DNA from: Mugil cephalus
Lineage: Eukaryota > Chordata > Actinopteri > Mugiliformes > Mugilidae
Length of the DNA stretch: 64,000 nucleotides
NCBI RefSeq assembly: GCF_022458985.1
Contig: NC_061779.1
Coordinates: 11,544,501 to 11,608,500 of the forward strand
Direction: 5' to 3'
In this document: piece after piece, positions 52,218-64,000 of the stretch
How positions within the stretch are numbered: position 1 is the stretch's first letter
How the letters are laid out: the number at the start of each line of letters is the position of its first letter
Program-made: the position numbers and the translations under genes
Notes under the pieces: model-generated
Seen by the model: only the letters and a program-made list of their open reading frames with translations
Database searches by the model: none
What the model was told of the DNA's origin: nothing

Positions 52218-55200
52218 ATGTACGGTAGCGCCCGCTCCGTTGGCAGAGGGGATGCCAATCATAGTGGTGGAAGAGATGGAGGCGGTGCTGGCAATCAGGG
52301 ATCCGGCCGCTCCCCTCGCCTTCCCCGCTCTCCCCGGATGGGACACCGTCGTACCAACAGCACCGGAGGCAGCGGAGGGGGTCCGGGAGGAGCAGGAGGG
52401 AAGACGCTTTCCATGGAGAACATCCAGTCCCTAAATGCTGCCTATGCCACCTCCGGACCAATGTACCTGAGCGATAATGAGGTCGCCATGGCGGGTGACC
52501 ACCTCCCCAAAAGCGGTGGGACTGTGACGACCATGGGGAGACAAAGGGTGACATACGGGTCACGAGGTAGCAACAGCGGAGTTGTAGCCGCGAGCACTCC
52601 CAATATCTCCACCTCAGTGCCTGGCAATGCGGTGCTGCCTGTAGGCATGATGGCTGGCGATGCTCTAGCATTCGGGGACCACCACATGGCGTCCACAGTG
52701 CCCCATTCTCTGAGGCAGGCCAGAGACAACACCATACTTGACCTGCAGGCCCAACTTAAAGAGGTAATAACATGTCTCCCACTTTTAAGATCCATTGTAT
52801 TAAGAATACATTATTTTTTTAAAAGAAATCTACATATCTCATACAGTAATTACGTGCTAACCAGTAATCTTGCTTTCTCAGGTTCTGCGTGAGAATGAGA
52901 TGTTGCGACGAGATGTGGAGGTTAAGGAGAGCAAACTCAGTTCCTCCATGAACTCTATCAAGACCTTCTGGAGCCCAGAATTAAAAAAGGAACGGGCTCT
53001 TAGGAAGGATGAGGTTTCGAAGATTAACGTCTGGAAGGAACAATATCGTGTTATTCAAGATGAAGCGCAGGTGAGTTTTCCCTTACAGTTATGTGAATGG
53101 AAAGAAAGAAGATGTTTTTGCCTGTTTTCATCTAGTGTGTCGGCTTTAATACAAGAGTGATTTCCTCCCATATTCTCTCGGCACAGGTTAGAAGCAGTTT
53201 TTGATCATCTAGCTAATCCTCTTATATGCAGCTATATGCTCATGTTTAGTAGATGAAAGAGGATGTAAGTCTAATGGCTGCATTAGCATCTCTGTATGTC
53301 ACTGGATTCGGTGGAAAGGATAAAAAAACAAGTGGAAGAATATAAAAATGGGTAAATATGTAGGATTGTGGGAAGATGAGGAAGATGTCTCTGTTGAGGT
53401 TGCAAAGAAAAGAGTGCATTTTAGCTGTGTGCATTCAAGAGCTTTAAACATAATGTTCAAGTTCGGTTTACGAGACGATATGGGTGATTAATTATTTTAA
53501 AAGCCTTCAACTACAGGACTGTATCAAGTTCCTCCTTCAGTCCTTCGGCCTTTTTATTTTTTTTTATTTTTAAATGCTGTGTTTCCTCACACATCTGAGT
53601 CCCTCAAAATGGAGCATACGACCACGTACTAGACTTGGGTTGTGCATTTGTGTTGCATCTTCATCGAAATGGGTTGTTGCGTGCTGCTCAATGTTTTGAC
53701 CTATTTATAGCAGAGTAACAGATACAGATCAGGCGTTTAAAAAAAACAACAACAACAAAAAAAACTACTATGTTGTAGGAAATTAGGTTTCGTTAATGAA
53801 AAGCAATTGTCTTTGTTTAACTGTGATTCTTAATGGATGGGCCGACCTGTATAATTTCCTGTTTCCACTCCTGCTGACTCACAGAACCACACTCTGGACT
53901 AATTCCCAGTAATGCCCGACTAGTGCAGGGCTAATCATCGGGTGCTTTAATTTAAAGATGTCTGCTTTCAAACGTCTGATTCCACCTCCCACACTGGCAC
54001 ACACACACACGTACACACACACACACACACACACTCAAAGACATTTGGTTAATTACAGCTCCGTGCCCTCATTGAAAGGAGGTCTAACTGCATGTGCTTA
54101 CAGCATGTTTACACATGTACACATTTATGTGTGTAATTTAGATTTTTCTTTTTGGCTTATTTCAAATTGGAGTCATCGGCAGTCGCTTGAACACAATAAA
54201 AATAAAATAAAAGATTAGAGAGTCAGAGAATAATTACTACTTCTCACATCTGTAAAACATAGCCGTTGTGAAAGGATGCTGTGAAATGCCAGCGATGTTT
54301 AAACATTTTGATAAAACGTTGCTATTGTTGCAGATATACATTGACCTTCAAAAACATTAGGTACACTAGTGAAATGAATGCATAATGAACAGACCAACTT
54401 CATGACTGTTATAAGTTTTAATTTCCATTCAAGCAGCATAAGAAAGGCGGTTATTCAACTGTAAGATCATTTGTCAGAATAATAGAAATATGTGTACAAC
54501 ATAATGCTGTTCTATTGTACTACAAACCACAGCCAAACATCAACTCTTATTTTCAAGAAATGCTGAATACAATAACCTTCATGAAGCTAAATATTTAGTT
54601 CAGGGCTGTTACAAAAGAATGCATTAGTTTTCACTAAAATACCTAATGAAATGGCACTATAGTGTATTTAAATAATAAAAAAAAAGGAGTTTGTGTGTCA
54701 CGGTGAGCACCTTTTGATGTTGTAACTTTTATACCGTCGATGATGTGTAGCAGATTCATTATGACCTGGCGTTTGGATCCGTTTATTTAGTGAATCACGT
54801 CTCATCAGCTCCCACCAACACCTGACTGTTGTCTCTCCTCGGGAAGAGAGAGCGAGAATATGGGGGCTGAGGAAGGGAGGTGTGTGTGTGAGTGTGTGTG
54901 TGTAAGTGTGTGTGTGTTTCTGAGCTTGTCTGTGCATGCATATGCCCGTGTGTATGTTGTATCGGCGCAGTCACAGCAGTGAGTCAGCCCTAGTCACGGG
55001 GCGGAGAGGGGCGGTTGGTGAGAGGAGAGGTGAGAGTATTGGAAGGAGGGGATGGGATGACGGCGGGGAAAGGTGGATGAATGGTGTGTGTGAGGATGAG
55101 AGAGTGGTGTTTGCTGGTGGAGGCCGAAGGAGAGAGTGACAAAGGAAAGGAGAGGGAGGGGGCTGGAGGAGGAGGAGGACGGAGAGAAATGAAGGCAGGC

Positions 55201-57940
55201 ACTGACTTCTCTCTTTGTTCTGTCGTCTGAAAACGCTCAGAGCTGGTTCAGACCAGTGCGTAACACGGCCTTGTGTTACTCTCTCAGGGCGGCTCTGCCA
55301 AGTGTCCGTGGCGTCAGATGCCACAAACAATGCAATACTACACTGGGCTGATTGTGTTTCACCACTTGTATTACTTTGGGCATGAAATGTAACACTGTCC
55401 GCACAGCCTGCATGTTGGGGGTGCATCAGTGAAAGCATTTCTAAATTTTCAGGCTGATTTTTAACACAGACTGTTTTAGCACTTTTCTCTCAGTGTAGAA
55501 GGCCTGTATATAAGTCAAGTCATCGATACATTTCACCTCTTCTACCCTGTTTAAATAATTTTGCAATAAAAGCCGGTGAACTCAGAGAAGATTAGTTAAA
55601 TGTCTACATATGCACGTGTCTCCTCTCCGTCCTCAGCATCTCCAGATGACTGTTCAGGCTCTTCAGGATGAGTTGAGGATCCAGAGGGACCTGAACCAGC
55701 TGCTCCAGCAGGATCCCGCCAGCCACGGACGGGACCTGGCTTTGACATCCGAACCCACGGAGGAGAACTACCGGCGGCTACAGGGCGAGTATGAGAGGCA
55801 GGCCAAAGAGCTGTTCCTCCTTAGGAAGACCCTGGAGGAGATGGAGCTGAGGATTGACACACAAAAGCAAACCCTGGGAGCCAGAGATGAGTCCATCAAG
55901 AAACTTCTGGAGATGCTGCAGAGCAAAGGTTGGTTTAATCCTTGAGTGAGTGTGTTAATTAACTTACTCCAAGGTTTACAGTTAATTAATCCTTACAAAA
56001 AAAAGAAGAGGAGGAAAGATGGCAAACTGAGCCATCATGTTTCTTCTATATCTGAAGCTGCAATGCTCGTCTCCTGTGGGCCAGAAATGTAGTTCTTTGC
56101 AGCATTAACTAGCTCTGATCCACCCTTCAAAGTAAAGCAGGAGCTAGTGAACACCCAAGGCTTTTGCATATGTCTCCTAAAATAATTGCATTTAGTCATC
56201 TTAAGGGGAATCAAATATCAGAGCCATCGGATTTAATGTCTAGTAACAGAATAAAACGAAGAACCACGAACCCATGTTAGTAAGTAAAATAAAAATACAT
56301 TTGCGGATAAAATAAAAACCATGTGACTTATAACTGCTGTAAACCTCTCGACGAGATCAACGTCTAAACGCTGTAAAGCAGGTTAAAATTTTGCTGTTTC
56401 AGGGCCGTCTGCCAAGGCCTCAGAGGAGGACCAGGAGAGGACCAGGAGGCTGGCTGATGCAGAGATGCATCGGCATCACCTTGAGAGCTTACTGGACCAG
56501 AGAGACAGAGAGATAACGGCACTAAGAGAGGTAATGTCCGGTTTATGCATTGCCACACGATACATTTTAGCGCATCGTTTGTTGAATATTAAACTGAGTT
56601 CAAAATCGGACCCAAACAGGAGCTGCACCGTCGATACGAAGGAACCCCAGAGTCGACCAAAACTAAAGCTCTTCAGACTGTCATCGACATGAAGGTGAGG
56701 ACTTAAATAGAAAAGTGTGTGTGTTTATGGACATGCACAGAACGCAATGAGCGCTAAGTTTTCCACATCAACTGTAGGATGCAAAAATCAACTCGATGGA
56801 GCGGAGCCTGAGAGACATGGAGGAGGAGCTGCTGATGATGAAGTCTAACGGGCTCTTGAGCTGCGAGGAGCGTCAAGAGGAGATGAAGCAGATGGAGGTG
56901 TACCGCAGTCACACCAAGTTCATGAAGAACAAGGTCAGAGGCCACGTGAGATGAGTGTAGTTTGACTGAACTGCTGTAATTGTTGTCAGTCCAGTGCCCA
57001 AACTTTGCCTAAACATCGTTCTTTGTTTAATCCTTGTCAGATGGAGCAGGTGAAGCAGGACCTCTCCAGGAAGGACACTGAGCTGCTCGGTTTGCAGACT
57101 AAACTGGAGACGCTAACCAACCAGTTCTCAGACAGCAAGCAACACATCGAAGTCCTCAAGGAGTCCCTCACTGCCAAGGAGCAGCGTGCTGCCATTTTAC
57201 AGACAGAGGTATAGTAGATATAGTAGATGGTGTAGGCACTCTAAGGGCTTAGTTATACTTCTCGTGTGTGTGCTGGTGACAGTATATACATCACTCAAAC
57301 CCCAGCAGACCCTTGTGTACTTGGGGAAAGTGTAACTCCACCCTACATCTATACATGTGTATTGTATGGGGGTTCTCTTTCCCTTATTTTGTTTACCAGA
57401 TTGTTCTTTTCTGTTGTCACCCTCATTTTAAACTTGAGAGTGGAGCACATTCGTGGGTCGTTCTGACTTGTCACTTCTCTCCTGGCCAGGTGGATGCATT
57501 GCGTCTGCGTTTGGAAGAGAAGGAGGCAACGCTGAATAAGAAGAGCAAGCAGATACAGGAAATGTCAGAGGAGAAGGGAACCCTCAACGGGGAAATCCAC
57601 GACCTGAAGGACATGCTCGAGGTTAAGGAGCGCAAAGTTAATGTGCTGCAGAAGAAGGTGATGTGGACACGAGGACGGGCTTCTGAGCCGAGAAAGCTGA
57701 ATGCGTCGTGTCTTGGGGTTGACGTCCATTTTGACACGTGGTTACTTGTGTTTGTGCTGCAGATTGAGAACCTGCAGGAACAGTTGAGGGACAAAGAGAA
57801 GCAGATGAGCAGCCTGAAGGAGAGGGTGAAATCGCTGCAGGCAGACACTTCCAACACTGACACTGCTCTCACAACACTGGAGGAGTCTCTTGCAGAAAAG
57901 GTGAGTTTCTACTTACTTGCATCTATATTTATTGGTAACA

Positions 57941-57980
<40 letters not shown>

Positions 57981-60900
57981 TGGTTGGTTATATTTGTGAA
58001 TACGTCTGGGGTGATTGTTTCCTTCATTTTTTTTTTCTAGGAGCGCATCATTGAGCGTCTAAAGGAGCAGCGAGACAGAGACGACCGGGAGAAGACCGAG
58101 GAGCTTGACTGCAACAAAAAAGAACTGAAAGAGTTGAAGGACAGACTGAGCTTACTGCAGGGAGACCTGTCAGACAGAGAGGTGAGAAACAGATGCGGAA
58201 ACACAAGCTCACATTAAGACGGGGGTACTTGTGTGTGCGCATCTATTAATACAGTGAAAAATTGCTGTCGGAAACGACCGTGCTTCTTTTCCATTTGTTT
58301 GCTGAGTCACGGAAACCCGTATTAGATTAGCTCTGTTAGTTTAATAAGCTGGAGGAGGCTCATGTATACATCTCTGTACGTGCAGACGTCTCTGTTGGAC
58401 CTGAAGGAGCACGCGTCCTCCTTGGCCTCCTCGGGGCTGAAGAAAGACTCCAAGCTGAAGAGTATGGAGATTTTCTTGGAGCAGAAGAAGGAGGAATGCC
58501 TCAAACTGGAGACCCAACTTAAGAGGGTGAGAGGCCTCAAATTAAAGAAAAAAAACAACGATTTGGCTGACGTTAGTGACAGCATATATAATTATGGAGC
58601 AAGCTGACGTTTTTTTTTTTTTTTACACTGAAGTCACTTCTAACCAGAGTCGTGTCCTCTCCCAGGCTCAAAATGCAGCACTGGAAGCTCAAGCCAACAC
58701 TGAACTGTCTGAGCGCATTAAAAACCTCGAGCAGGAAGTGGCTCGCCACAGAGAGGATTCTGGGAAGGCGCAGGCTGAGGTGGACCGCCTCCTGGAGATA
58801 CTTCGTGAAATGGAGAATGAGAAGAATGACAAGGACAAAAAGATCAGTGAGCTGGAGAGGTGGGTTTAACTTTAACTTGGATGCTGTCATTTATAGTAGG
58901 ATCAATATCAAGCACCTAATGAAGAGTTACACAGGTCCACATTTTGCCTCAGGAAAAACTTAACACCTCCCTTTAAATTTCTTTAATATGCAGCTAGTTT
59001 CTAATTGTTAGTTCTGAAATACGTGTCTATGTAATGTGCTGCTTTTCCGGTGGCAGAAAGCAGACTGTAGCTCCTGTTGTTGTTGTTGTTGTTGTTTTCG
59101 TCTCTGCTGTCTTTGACTTTTGACCTTTGTTCCTTCCAATTGATGCAAATTGTTCGACAGTGACATCATGTTTCTCTGGAGACTGTTGATCTGGCACATC
59201 AAAGGGTGGAGTTCAGTCTAATGTGGCCATCTGCCGCTCCCAACTTAGCAGTATTGATTAGACTTACCTCAGCAGGTCGGCTTTTTTTATGGTCATGTTC
59301 ACAGCTGTGGTAATTTTGGCACCAGCTTGTCTTTTTCTCATGTAGCATTTCTTTCTTTGTGAACCGCGTGATCGACGTATGTGAAAGATGCTGCGTAATC
59401 TTACGAGCCCCCACCTGTCTCTCTTGTTCTTCATGTTGGCTTATTATCTCGGTCTGAGTCTGTTTTTCTCTTTCCTGCTTTCTTGTCTTTACATTGGACA
59501 TTTCTCACTCTACCAGTTTGACCTCCAGGTTAGTATTTGCATCTTTTTCTCCCCCTGACCACGACACATTTGTCTCTTTGTCCTCTCCTCACATTTCTCC
59601 CTCCCTGTCCCTTGCACCTCTTGCCTAAAAACAAAGTACACAGAGCTGCAAGTAATTGTCTTTTCCCGACATATTGAACCCTTTGTGTCTCCTCTTATTT
59701 CTGTTCAGGCTCATTTTTCCCTTTTCCGCCTTCTCATTGTTCTGTCTTCCACCCCGAGTCAAATCGGAGATTGACTCTCTGCAGTGCTATCTAAAAATCT
59801 TGCCAAAGCAAGTCTGTAAGGCTGTGGTTGTAAAAAGGGCAGCTTTTCATGAGACCATATCTCTGTGTGTCCCCATTTGATATGAAAATAGCTTTTATTT
59901 GCTTCCTGGCACTGTATTTACTCAGTGTGCCATAATTATTTGGCTACAGTCATAAAGTACCTGAATCATCGGGTGCATCTAATACGCAGTGTTTACATCC
60001 GGTGCCATGGCTGTATTTGCGTCAATCTTTTATGTACTTACGGATAGGCCTTCGCAGATTGATGACACATCATGGATTGGAAAATGCTTGCTTTGCGCTT
60101 GTGTGTAAAACTCCTCATTTGGAAGTAGACGCAAAAATGTGATGAATCCACTAAAAATATCGAATATTTGCAGAACTCTATCCAGCATTTATTGACCATC
60201 TGTTTAAAACTGGAAGATAAATGTTAGATTTACATGTCAGGTTTGATTAGATCGTGATCGTCCTTCAGATACTATATATAGCTCTGTCCTTCTGCATCGC
60301 ACCCGGCAGGCAAATGAAAGACCAGTCGAAAAAGGTGGCATCGCTCAAGCACAAGGAGCAGGTGGAGAAGAGCAGGAACGCTCGACTCGTGGAGGAGGCC
60401 AGGAAGAGGGAGGACAACCTGTCGGAGAACTCCCAGCAGGTGAAGGTGAGGCCTGTGCGCTGGATTACTCGCAGGATCCTGCAGGAAAGTCCACATGTGC
60501 TGGCGCAACCTTGCAAGGTCGGCATCAAACAAAGCACATTTATTATACCTTTCCTCCTCCTGTTATAAAGGACACTCTGCGCCAGAAGTCGGAGCGCATA
60601 GAGGAGCTGGAGGAGGCCCTGAGAGAGAGCGTTCAAATCACCGCTGAGCGAGAGATGGTGCTCGCACAGGAGGAGGCTGCCAGGTCCCTCCAGGAGAAAC
60701 AGGTACACAAGCCACACACACACACACACATGCAAAACTATATTAATCAGTCAACAAGACCCCACTAACACTACGTGCATATCGAAATCCATCTGTATAC
60801 AGATAACAAAACCGCTTCTCTTTCTCATTTTTGCTGCCATCGTGGTGTTACTCATCCGTACTTCAGTTCCATCTTCTCCTCTGGCATCCCGCTACTTTCT

Positions 60901-63900
60901 CAGTTCTTTTATCTTTGCTTGTCGTTTTCTCTTGTTTTCTCTCTGCTACACATCGACCTCTCAGAAGCACTCATTCAAACCAATGCATGAGTCCGACCTC
61001 GCCCACTTTAAGTGGTCTAAGGTACGAGCCCAGTACATGTGACCTCCACCGGTGACCAACGGCACCTACAGAGGGTGGAAACAACAAAAGCAACACCTTG
61101 ACAATTCATGCAGTCTCAGTTCAGTCAACTACTCTGCTATTCGGTGCATTCGAGTAGTTTAATTTATGTTTGATGTCGTTGGACTGCATGTTTTTGCAAA
61201 GTGTTGCCGTTGTTTCTAACCTATGTAAAATATGCCTGGTGTTTACCTGGTGTTTGCTTATAAAACAATGCTAATAAAGTGGTCTGCTCACACGTGAAAT
61301 GTTGAATAAAACTGATACTTTCAAGATTAATTATTAATTTGTTCTCCCATTTAGTCAGCTGTGATTAAAGTATAGTTATTGATGTGGAAACAAGTGCACT
61401 TAAGTATTTATAGCTCAAGTTAATAACAGGTAAATCACACCTAGTGCTAAAGTTTACCTGTACTTGTATTGTTAATTGCTCTCTAGTCCTTCCCAACATG
61501 TGAATTCTGCTGCTCCTCCCCCTTACTCTCAAAGCATTTACATGTTTTCCTTAAATAAAAAAAAAAAAAAAAAAAAAAAAGCCCGGTGTGGTCACTGTTG
61601 GGTTTTAGCTAATGCATTTTTACTGTGTTTTCCCAGATGGAGGAGCTGCTGGGGGCCATGGAGAAGGTGAAGCAGGAGCTGGAGTCCATGAGGGCCAAGC
61701 TGGCATCCACTCAGCAGTCTCTGTGTGAGAAAGAAGCACACCTCACAACCCTGCGAGCTGAGCGCAGGAAACACCTGGAGGAGGTGCTGGAGATGAAGTA
61801 CGTGAACGCAGACACACACATAGCAGCGTGCCATAAATTCAGGATTATTGATTGCTACCTTAATCTCATGAAATGTCATCCTATTCTGGCCTTCCCCAGC
61901 TGGCATGCTGACGTTACGCAATGAATAATAAATGAAAATTGAGCTATTTACTTGTGTGGGTAAATGCCATGTTGTTGCGTTTCCACCTAAACAGGCAAGA
62001 GGCGCTGTTGGCTGCCATCAGTGAGAAGGATGCCAACATCGCACTACTGGAGTTGTCCTCCTCTAAGAAGAAGAAAACCCAGGATGAGGTGGCTCTGCTG
62101 AAGCGGGAGAAGGACCGACTGGTGCAACAGCTCAAACAGCAGGTAGGGAAGCAGCCTCACCATGTTTATGTACATTTATGGTAGTTTCCTTGAGTCAATA
62201 AAATGTCTTGTCTGTGTGGAAGGGACATATCTGAAATACGTACACTACAGGCCAAACGTTTGGAAGCAACATCAAACTTGCACTTAAGATTTATTATATA
62301 AAGAGTAACTTATCAGATATTTTTTTTCTGTAATTATCAGGTATTTGAGTTTTTCTTGCTTAGACTTGGCTTTCTTCAACGTAACCTCCTCCGGCTTTAA
62401 CAACAGCATGGCATATACGAGGGATATTTGTATGCAGACTCTCAAAAGCCAAAGAGTTAAAGTGAATGATGCAAACTGTGATTTGTTTTTTGTTTTGTTT
62501 TTTTTTTATTTTTGCACTGAGGTTGTGACTCTTTCAAATCTTCGTGGCCCTAAAACTTTTCTTTTGCCGACATTTATTCAGCAATGGCCCGGTAACATTA
62601 ATGTGCACCTAAAGGTAAATGGTGCGTTTCAATAAAAGTCTTATCATGCAGTTAACGCATCCCAAAATACAAATAAGTGTTTTTTTAAGACGTATGTACA
62701 TGTTTTAAGATGTATTGTGAACAGAAACTTGAAGTTGCTTCCAAACTTTTGGCCTGTGGTGTATTTCGCATAGAAAACATTGCCCATTCTCATCTAATTT
62801 GAGAAGTAACTTTTCTACTGACACCTCCATTTGGTCTAGGATGTAGCCAAGTCCAAAAACAGCACCAATTAAGCCAGAAAAAAAAAAAAAAAAAAAGACT
62901 GGCCACCACCCGTTACTCACTCTTCTATTTTATATTCTTTGTGTCTTTACAGACTCAGAACAGGATGAAGCTGATGGCAGACAATTATGAAGATGACCAT
63001 CTGAAGACTGCACCTGTCCAGACAAATCACAAACCCTCTCCAGATCAGGTAACCCGCAACAACCAGTTAGCTTTGATGAGGTCTCTGATCACCAGCCTTA
63101 TCATCTTCTTACTTAAAACTGCTGCAGTTAGCAAGATCATGTCTGTAAAAATGTCTGTAAACAACTGACCACTTCTCTCTGAAAGGAACAAATATTAGGA
63201 GATATGAGTCTTCGTCTGTGTTTTCTACCGTTCTTGTCTGTTTACACACTAACCAAATGTTCTTTCTAATGCTGCCATTGGCTTACCTTGTGGCTAACAG
63301 GATGATGAGGAGGGTATTTGGGCATAGCCAAGTTTTTGCCCTCCCCTCTCTCTCACAGCCATTTTGTTCAGAAGGGTGAGCTCGTATGGAAAGCCAGATC
63401 CTGTCATTGTGCCAGTGGCATGTTTACCCGTCTTACATTAATTGTTTTTCCTTGTTGCCATGTTGTCATTCCTTTCCACCTAATGTTGACTGTCATTATC
63501 ATGATCGCTTGTTCTCACAAACTCATCCTTTGCTTTGAAACTGTTCACTGGTGTCTGTTAATGAATGTTTGCATGTGCGATCCATCCAACAATGTTGGCT
63601 CTAATGTGAAGTGGTGATGGGTTCGTAAGCATGTACGCAGATGATGCTGCTTTGTGTTTCTCTCATTTTCTGTTTTAATGTAAGTGGTTTCCTGTGAGTG
63701 GGTTAGAACTTCTAAGGTGTAGTTTGGACTGAATATTTTTTTCTTACACTTGTTTATCTGTCTCCTTCAACAACCCTCCCACCCTGCAGATGATACCCCC
63801 TCTTTTAGCCCTGTCCCAGAACCGCAGTAAGCTCAAACTCTACATCGCCCACCTGACAGACCTCTGCCACGACCGGGACCCCAGCATCCTCAGCCAACTC

Positions 63901-64000
63901 ACTCCACCCTCTCACTACCACCACAGCGACCCTGAAGACTGGGAGAAGGAGCTCCAGAAGATGAGTGTCCAACAGGTAGTGGAGGAGCTCTCAACATATG
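52218..64000 (+). CDS. erc1: ELKS/RAB6-interacting/CAST family member 1 (truncated by window edge)
   Basis: ERC1 is a long coiled-coil scaffold at presynaptic active zones and exocytic sites, binding RIM, liprin-alpha and Rab6. Coding exons: 52218-52763, 52882-53070, 55637-55928, 56403-56530, 56620-56694, 56778-56933, 57041-57208, 57490-57657, 57763-57900, 58041-58181, 58386-58526, 58666-58859, microexon 59517-59528, 60310-60445, 60571-60702, 61637-61797, 61995-62142, 62953-63048, then 63790 to the window end. Exons up to 63048 give exactly 1,007 codons. Residues 1-182 are the Gly/Ser-rich head (MYGSARSVGRGD, GKTLSMENIQSLNAAYATSG). The remainder is heptad-rich coiled coil (DTELLGLQTKLETLTNQFSD, LKEHASSLASSGLKKDS). 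The last exon starts the Rab6-binding end (NRSKLKLYIAHLTDLCHDRD). An alternative ending is at 63301-63327. Whether this is the a or b fish paralog cannot be decided here. The start fits because MYGSARSVG is the family N-terminus. Confidence 0.95.
54000..54032. repeat. CA microsatellite
   Basis: (AC)n run broken once by gtac, in an erc1 intron. Confidence 0.8.
54339..54668. repeat. TIR element, family B, in erc1 intron
   Basis: The left end (acattaggtacactagtgaa, about 54354-54373) matches the inverse of the right end of the element at 12254-12684, and cttcatgactgtt matches inside it. The right end (tacctaatgaaatggcac) is its inverted partner. Orientation is opposite to the prr5 copy. Confidence 0.55.
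57941..57980. repeat. AT/GT microsatellite
   Basis: (AT)n followed by (GT)n, just after an erc1 exon donor. Confidence 0.85.
59074..59096. repeat. GTT microsatellite
   Basis: Seven GTT units in the erc1 intron upstream of the microexon. Confidence 0.8.
59517..59528 (+). CDS. erc1: erc1 12-nt microexon
   Basis: tttgacctccag is bounded by acceptor CTACCAG and donor GTTAGT. With flanking exons (AG at 58858-58859 and G at 60310) it reads S-L-T-S-R-Q, inserting four residues after ELE. Mammalian ELKS has the same ESLTSRQ at this position, as I recall it. Skipping it keeps the frame (ELERQ), so it may be alternatively spliced. Confidence 0.75.
61558..61580. repeat. Poly(A) tract
   Basis: Run of about 23 A residues in an erc1 intron, 55 bp before the acceptor of the exon at 61637. 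Confidence 0.75.
62241..62763. mobile_element. Tc1/mariner-like MITE in erc1 intron
   Basis: The ends tacactacaggccaaacgtt (62241 onward) and aacttttggcctgtggtgta (to 62763) are inverted repeats of about 30 bp, with TA at both outer edges as expected for a TA target-site duplication. The roughly 520 bp body has no transposase frame. Confidence 0.75.
63301..63327 (+). CDS. erc1: erc1 alternative terminal exon (DDEEGIWA, PDZ ligand)
   Basis: Directly after an acceptor (GGCTAACAG, ending 63300), GAT GAT GAG GAG GGT ATT TGG GCA TAG encodes DDEEGIWA and a stop. Joined in phase 0 to the exon ending at 63048 it gives SPDQ-DDEEGIWA. The same EEGIWA ending is found in mammalian ERC1B and ERC2/CAST, where it binds the RIM PDZ domain. 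This isoform would be about 1,015 aa. Confidence 0.8.
   Translation, partial: DDEEGIWA
63328..63789 (+). other. erc1: erc1: 3' UTR of the short-end isoform or intron of the long isoform
   Basis: Non-coding between the IWA stop and the acceptor (CACCCTGCAG) of the Rab6-binding exon at 63790. No poly(A) hexamer was confidently seen. Confidence 0.45.

Larger units (their letters stand above)
53071..55636 (+). other. erc1: erc1 intron with repeats
   Basis: 2.6 kb intron containing CA (54000-54032) and GT (54881-54917) microsatellites, a family B TIR element and a purine-rich stretch at 54990-55200. Open frames here are low-complexity artefacts. Confidence 0.6.

Noticed and set aside
52442-52795. 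117-codon minus-strand frame over erc1 exon 2
   Set aside because: Antisense shadow of the conserved erc1 N-terminal coding sequence.
54971-55438. 155-codon minus-strand frame in an erc1 intron
   Set aside because: Ser/Pro/Leu low complexity from a purine-rich plus strand; no exon signals or similarity.

Overview
The window is vertebrate nuclear DNA, almost certainly from a ray-finned (teleost) fish. The genes are animal genes with GT-AG introns, and several introns are only 75-80 bp. Intergenic and intronic DNA is sprinkled with short inverted-repeat DNA elements and CA/GT microsatellites of the kind common in fish. No bacterial-type feature is present. Gene names come from recognising encoded proteins by eye. 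Exon limits were set from splice signals and checked by keeping the reading frame open across every junction.

Layout: (1) 1-2990, + strand: end of rsbn1l (last coding exon and 3' UTR). (2) 4640-5850, - strand: tmem60, tail-to-tail with rsbn1l. (3) 6500-14700, - strand: prr5, an mTORC2 subunit, 10 coding exons giving 456 aa. (4) 16050-20320, + strand: rad52, 11 coding exons giving 426 aa, head-to-head with prr5. (5) 21310-46750, - strand: wnk1, 27 coding exons giving 1,897 aa, tail-to-tail with rad52. (6) 48380-50640: gap holding a decayed HIPK-like kinase copy and an inverted-repeat element that contains a copied piece of an erc1 exon. (7) 50640-64000, + strand: erc1, the ELKS scaffold, truncated by the window edge.

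rsbn1l-tmem60 match a human chromosome 7q11 pair. rad52-wnk1-erc1 match human 12p13, and prr5 sits at human 22q13. The tmem60/prr5 gap at about 5.9-6.5 kb is therefore a candidate synteny breakpoint.

The genes are not an operon-like system. They cover chromatin demethylation (rsbn1l), growth signalling (prr5), DNA repair (rad52), ion and volume control (wnk1) and presynaptic or secretory scaffolding (erc1). The most notable items are the erc1 exon fragment carried inside a transposon-like element, a 12-nt erc1 microexon, an alternative erc1 terminal exon ending in the IWA PDZ ligand, a GC-AG intron in rad52, and a palindromic GCTA array in the wnk1 5' region.
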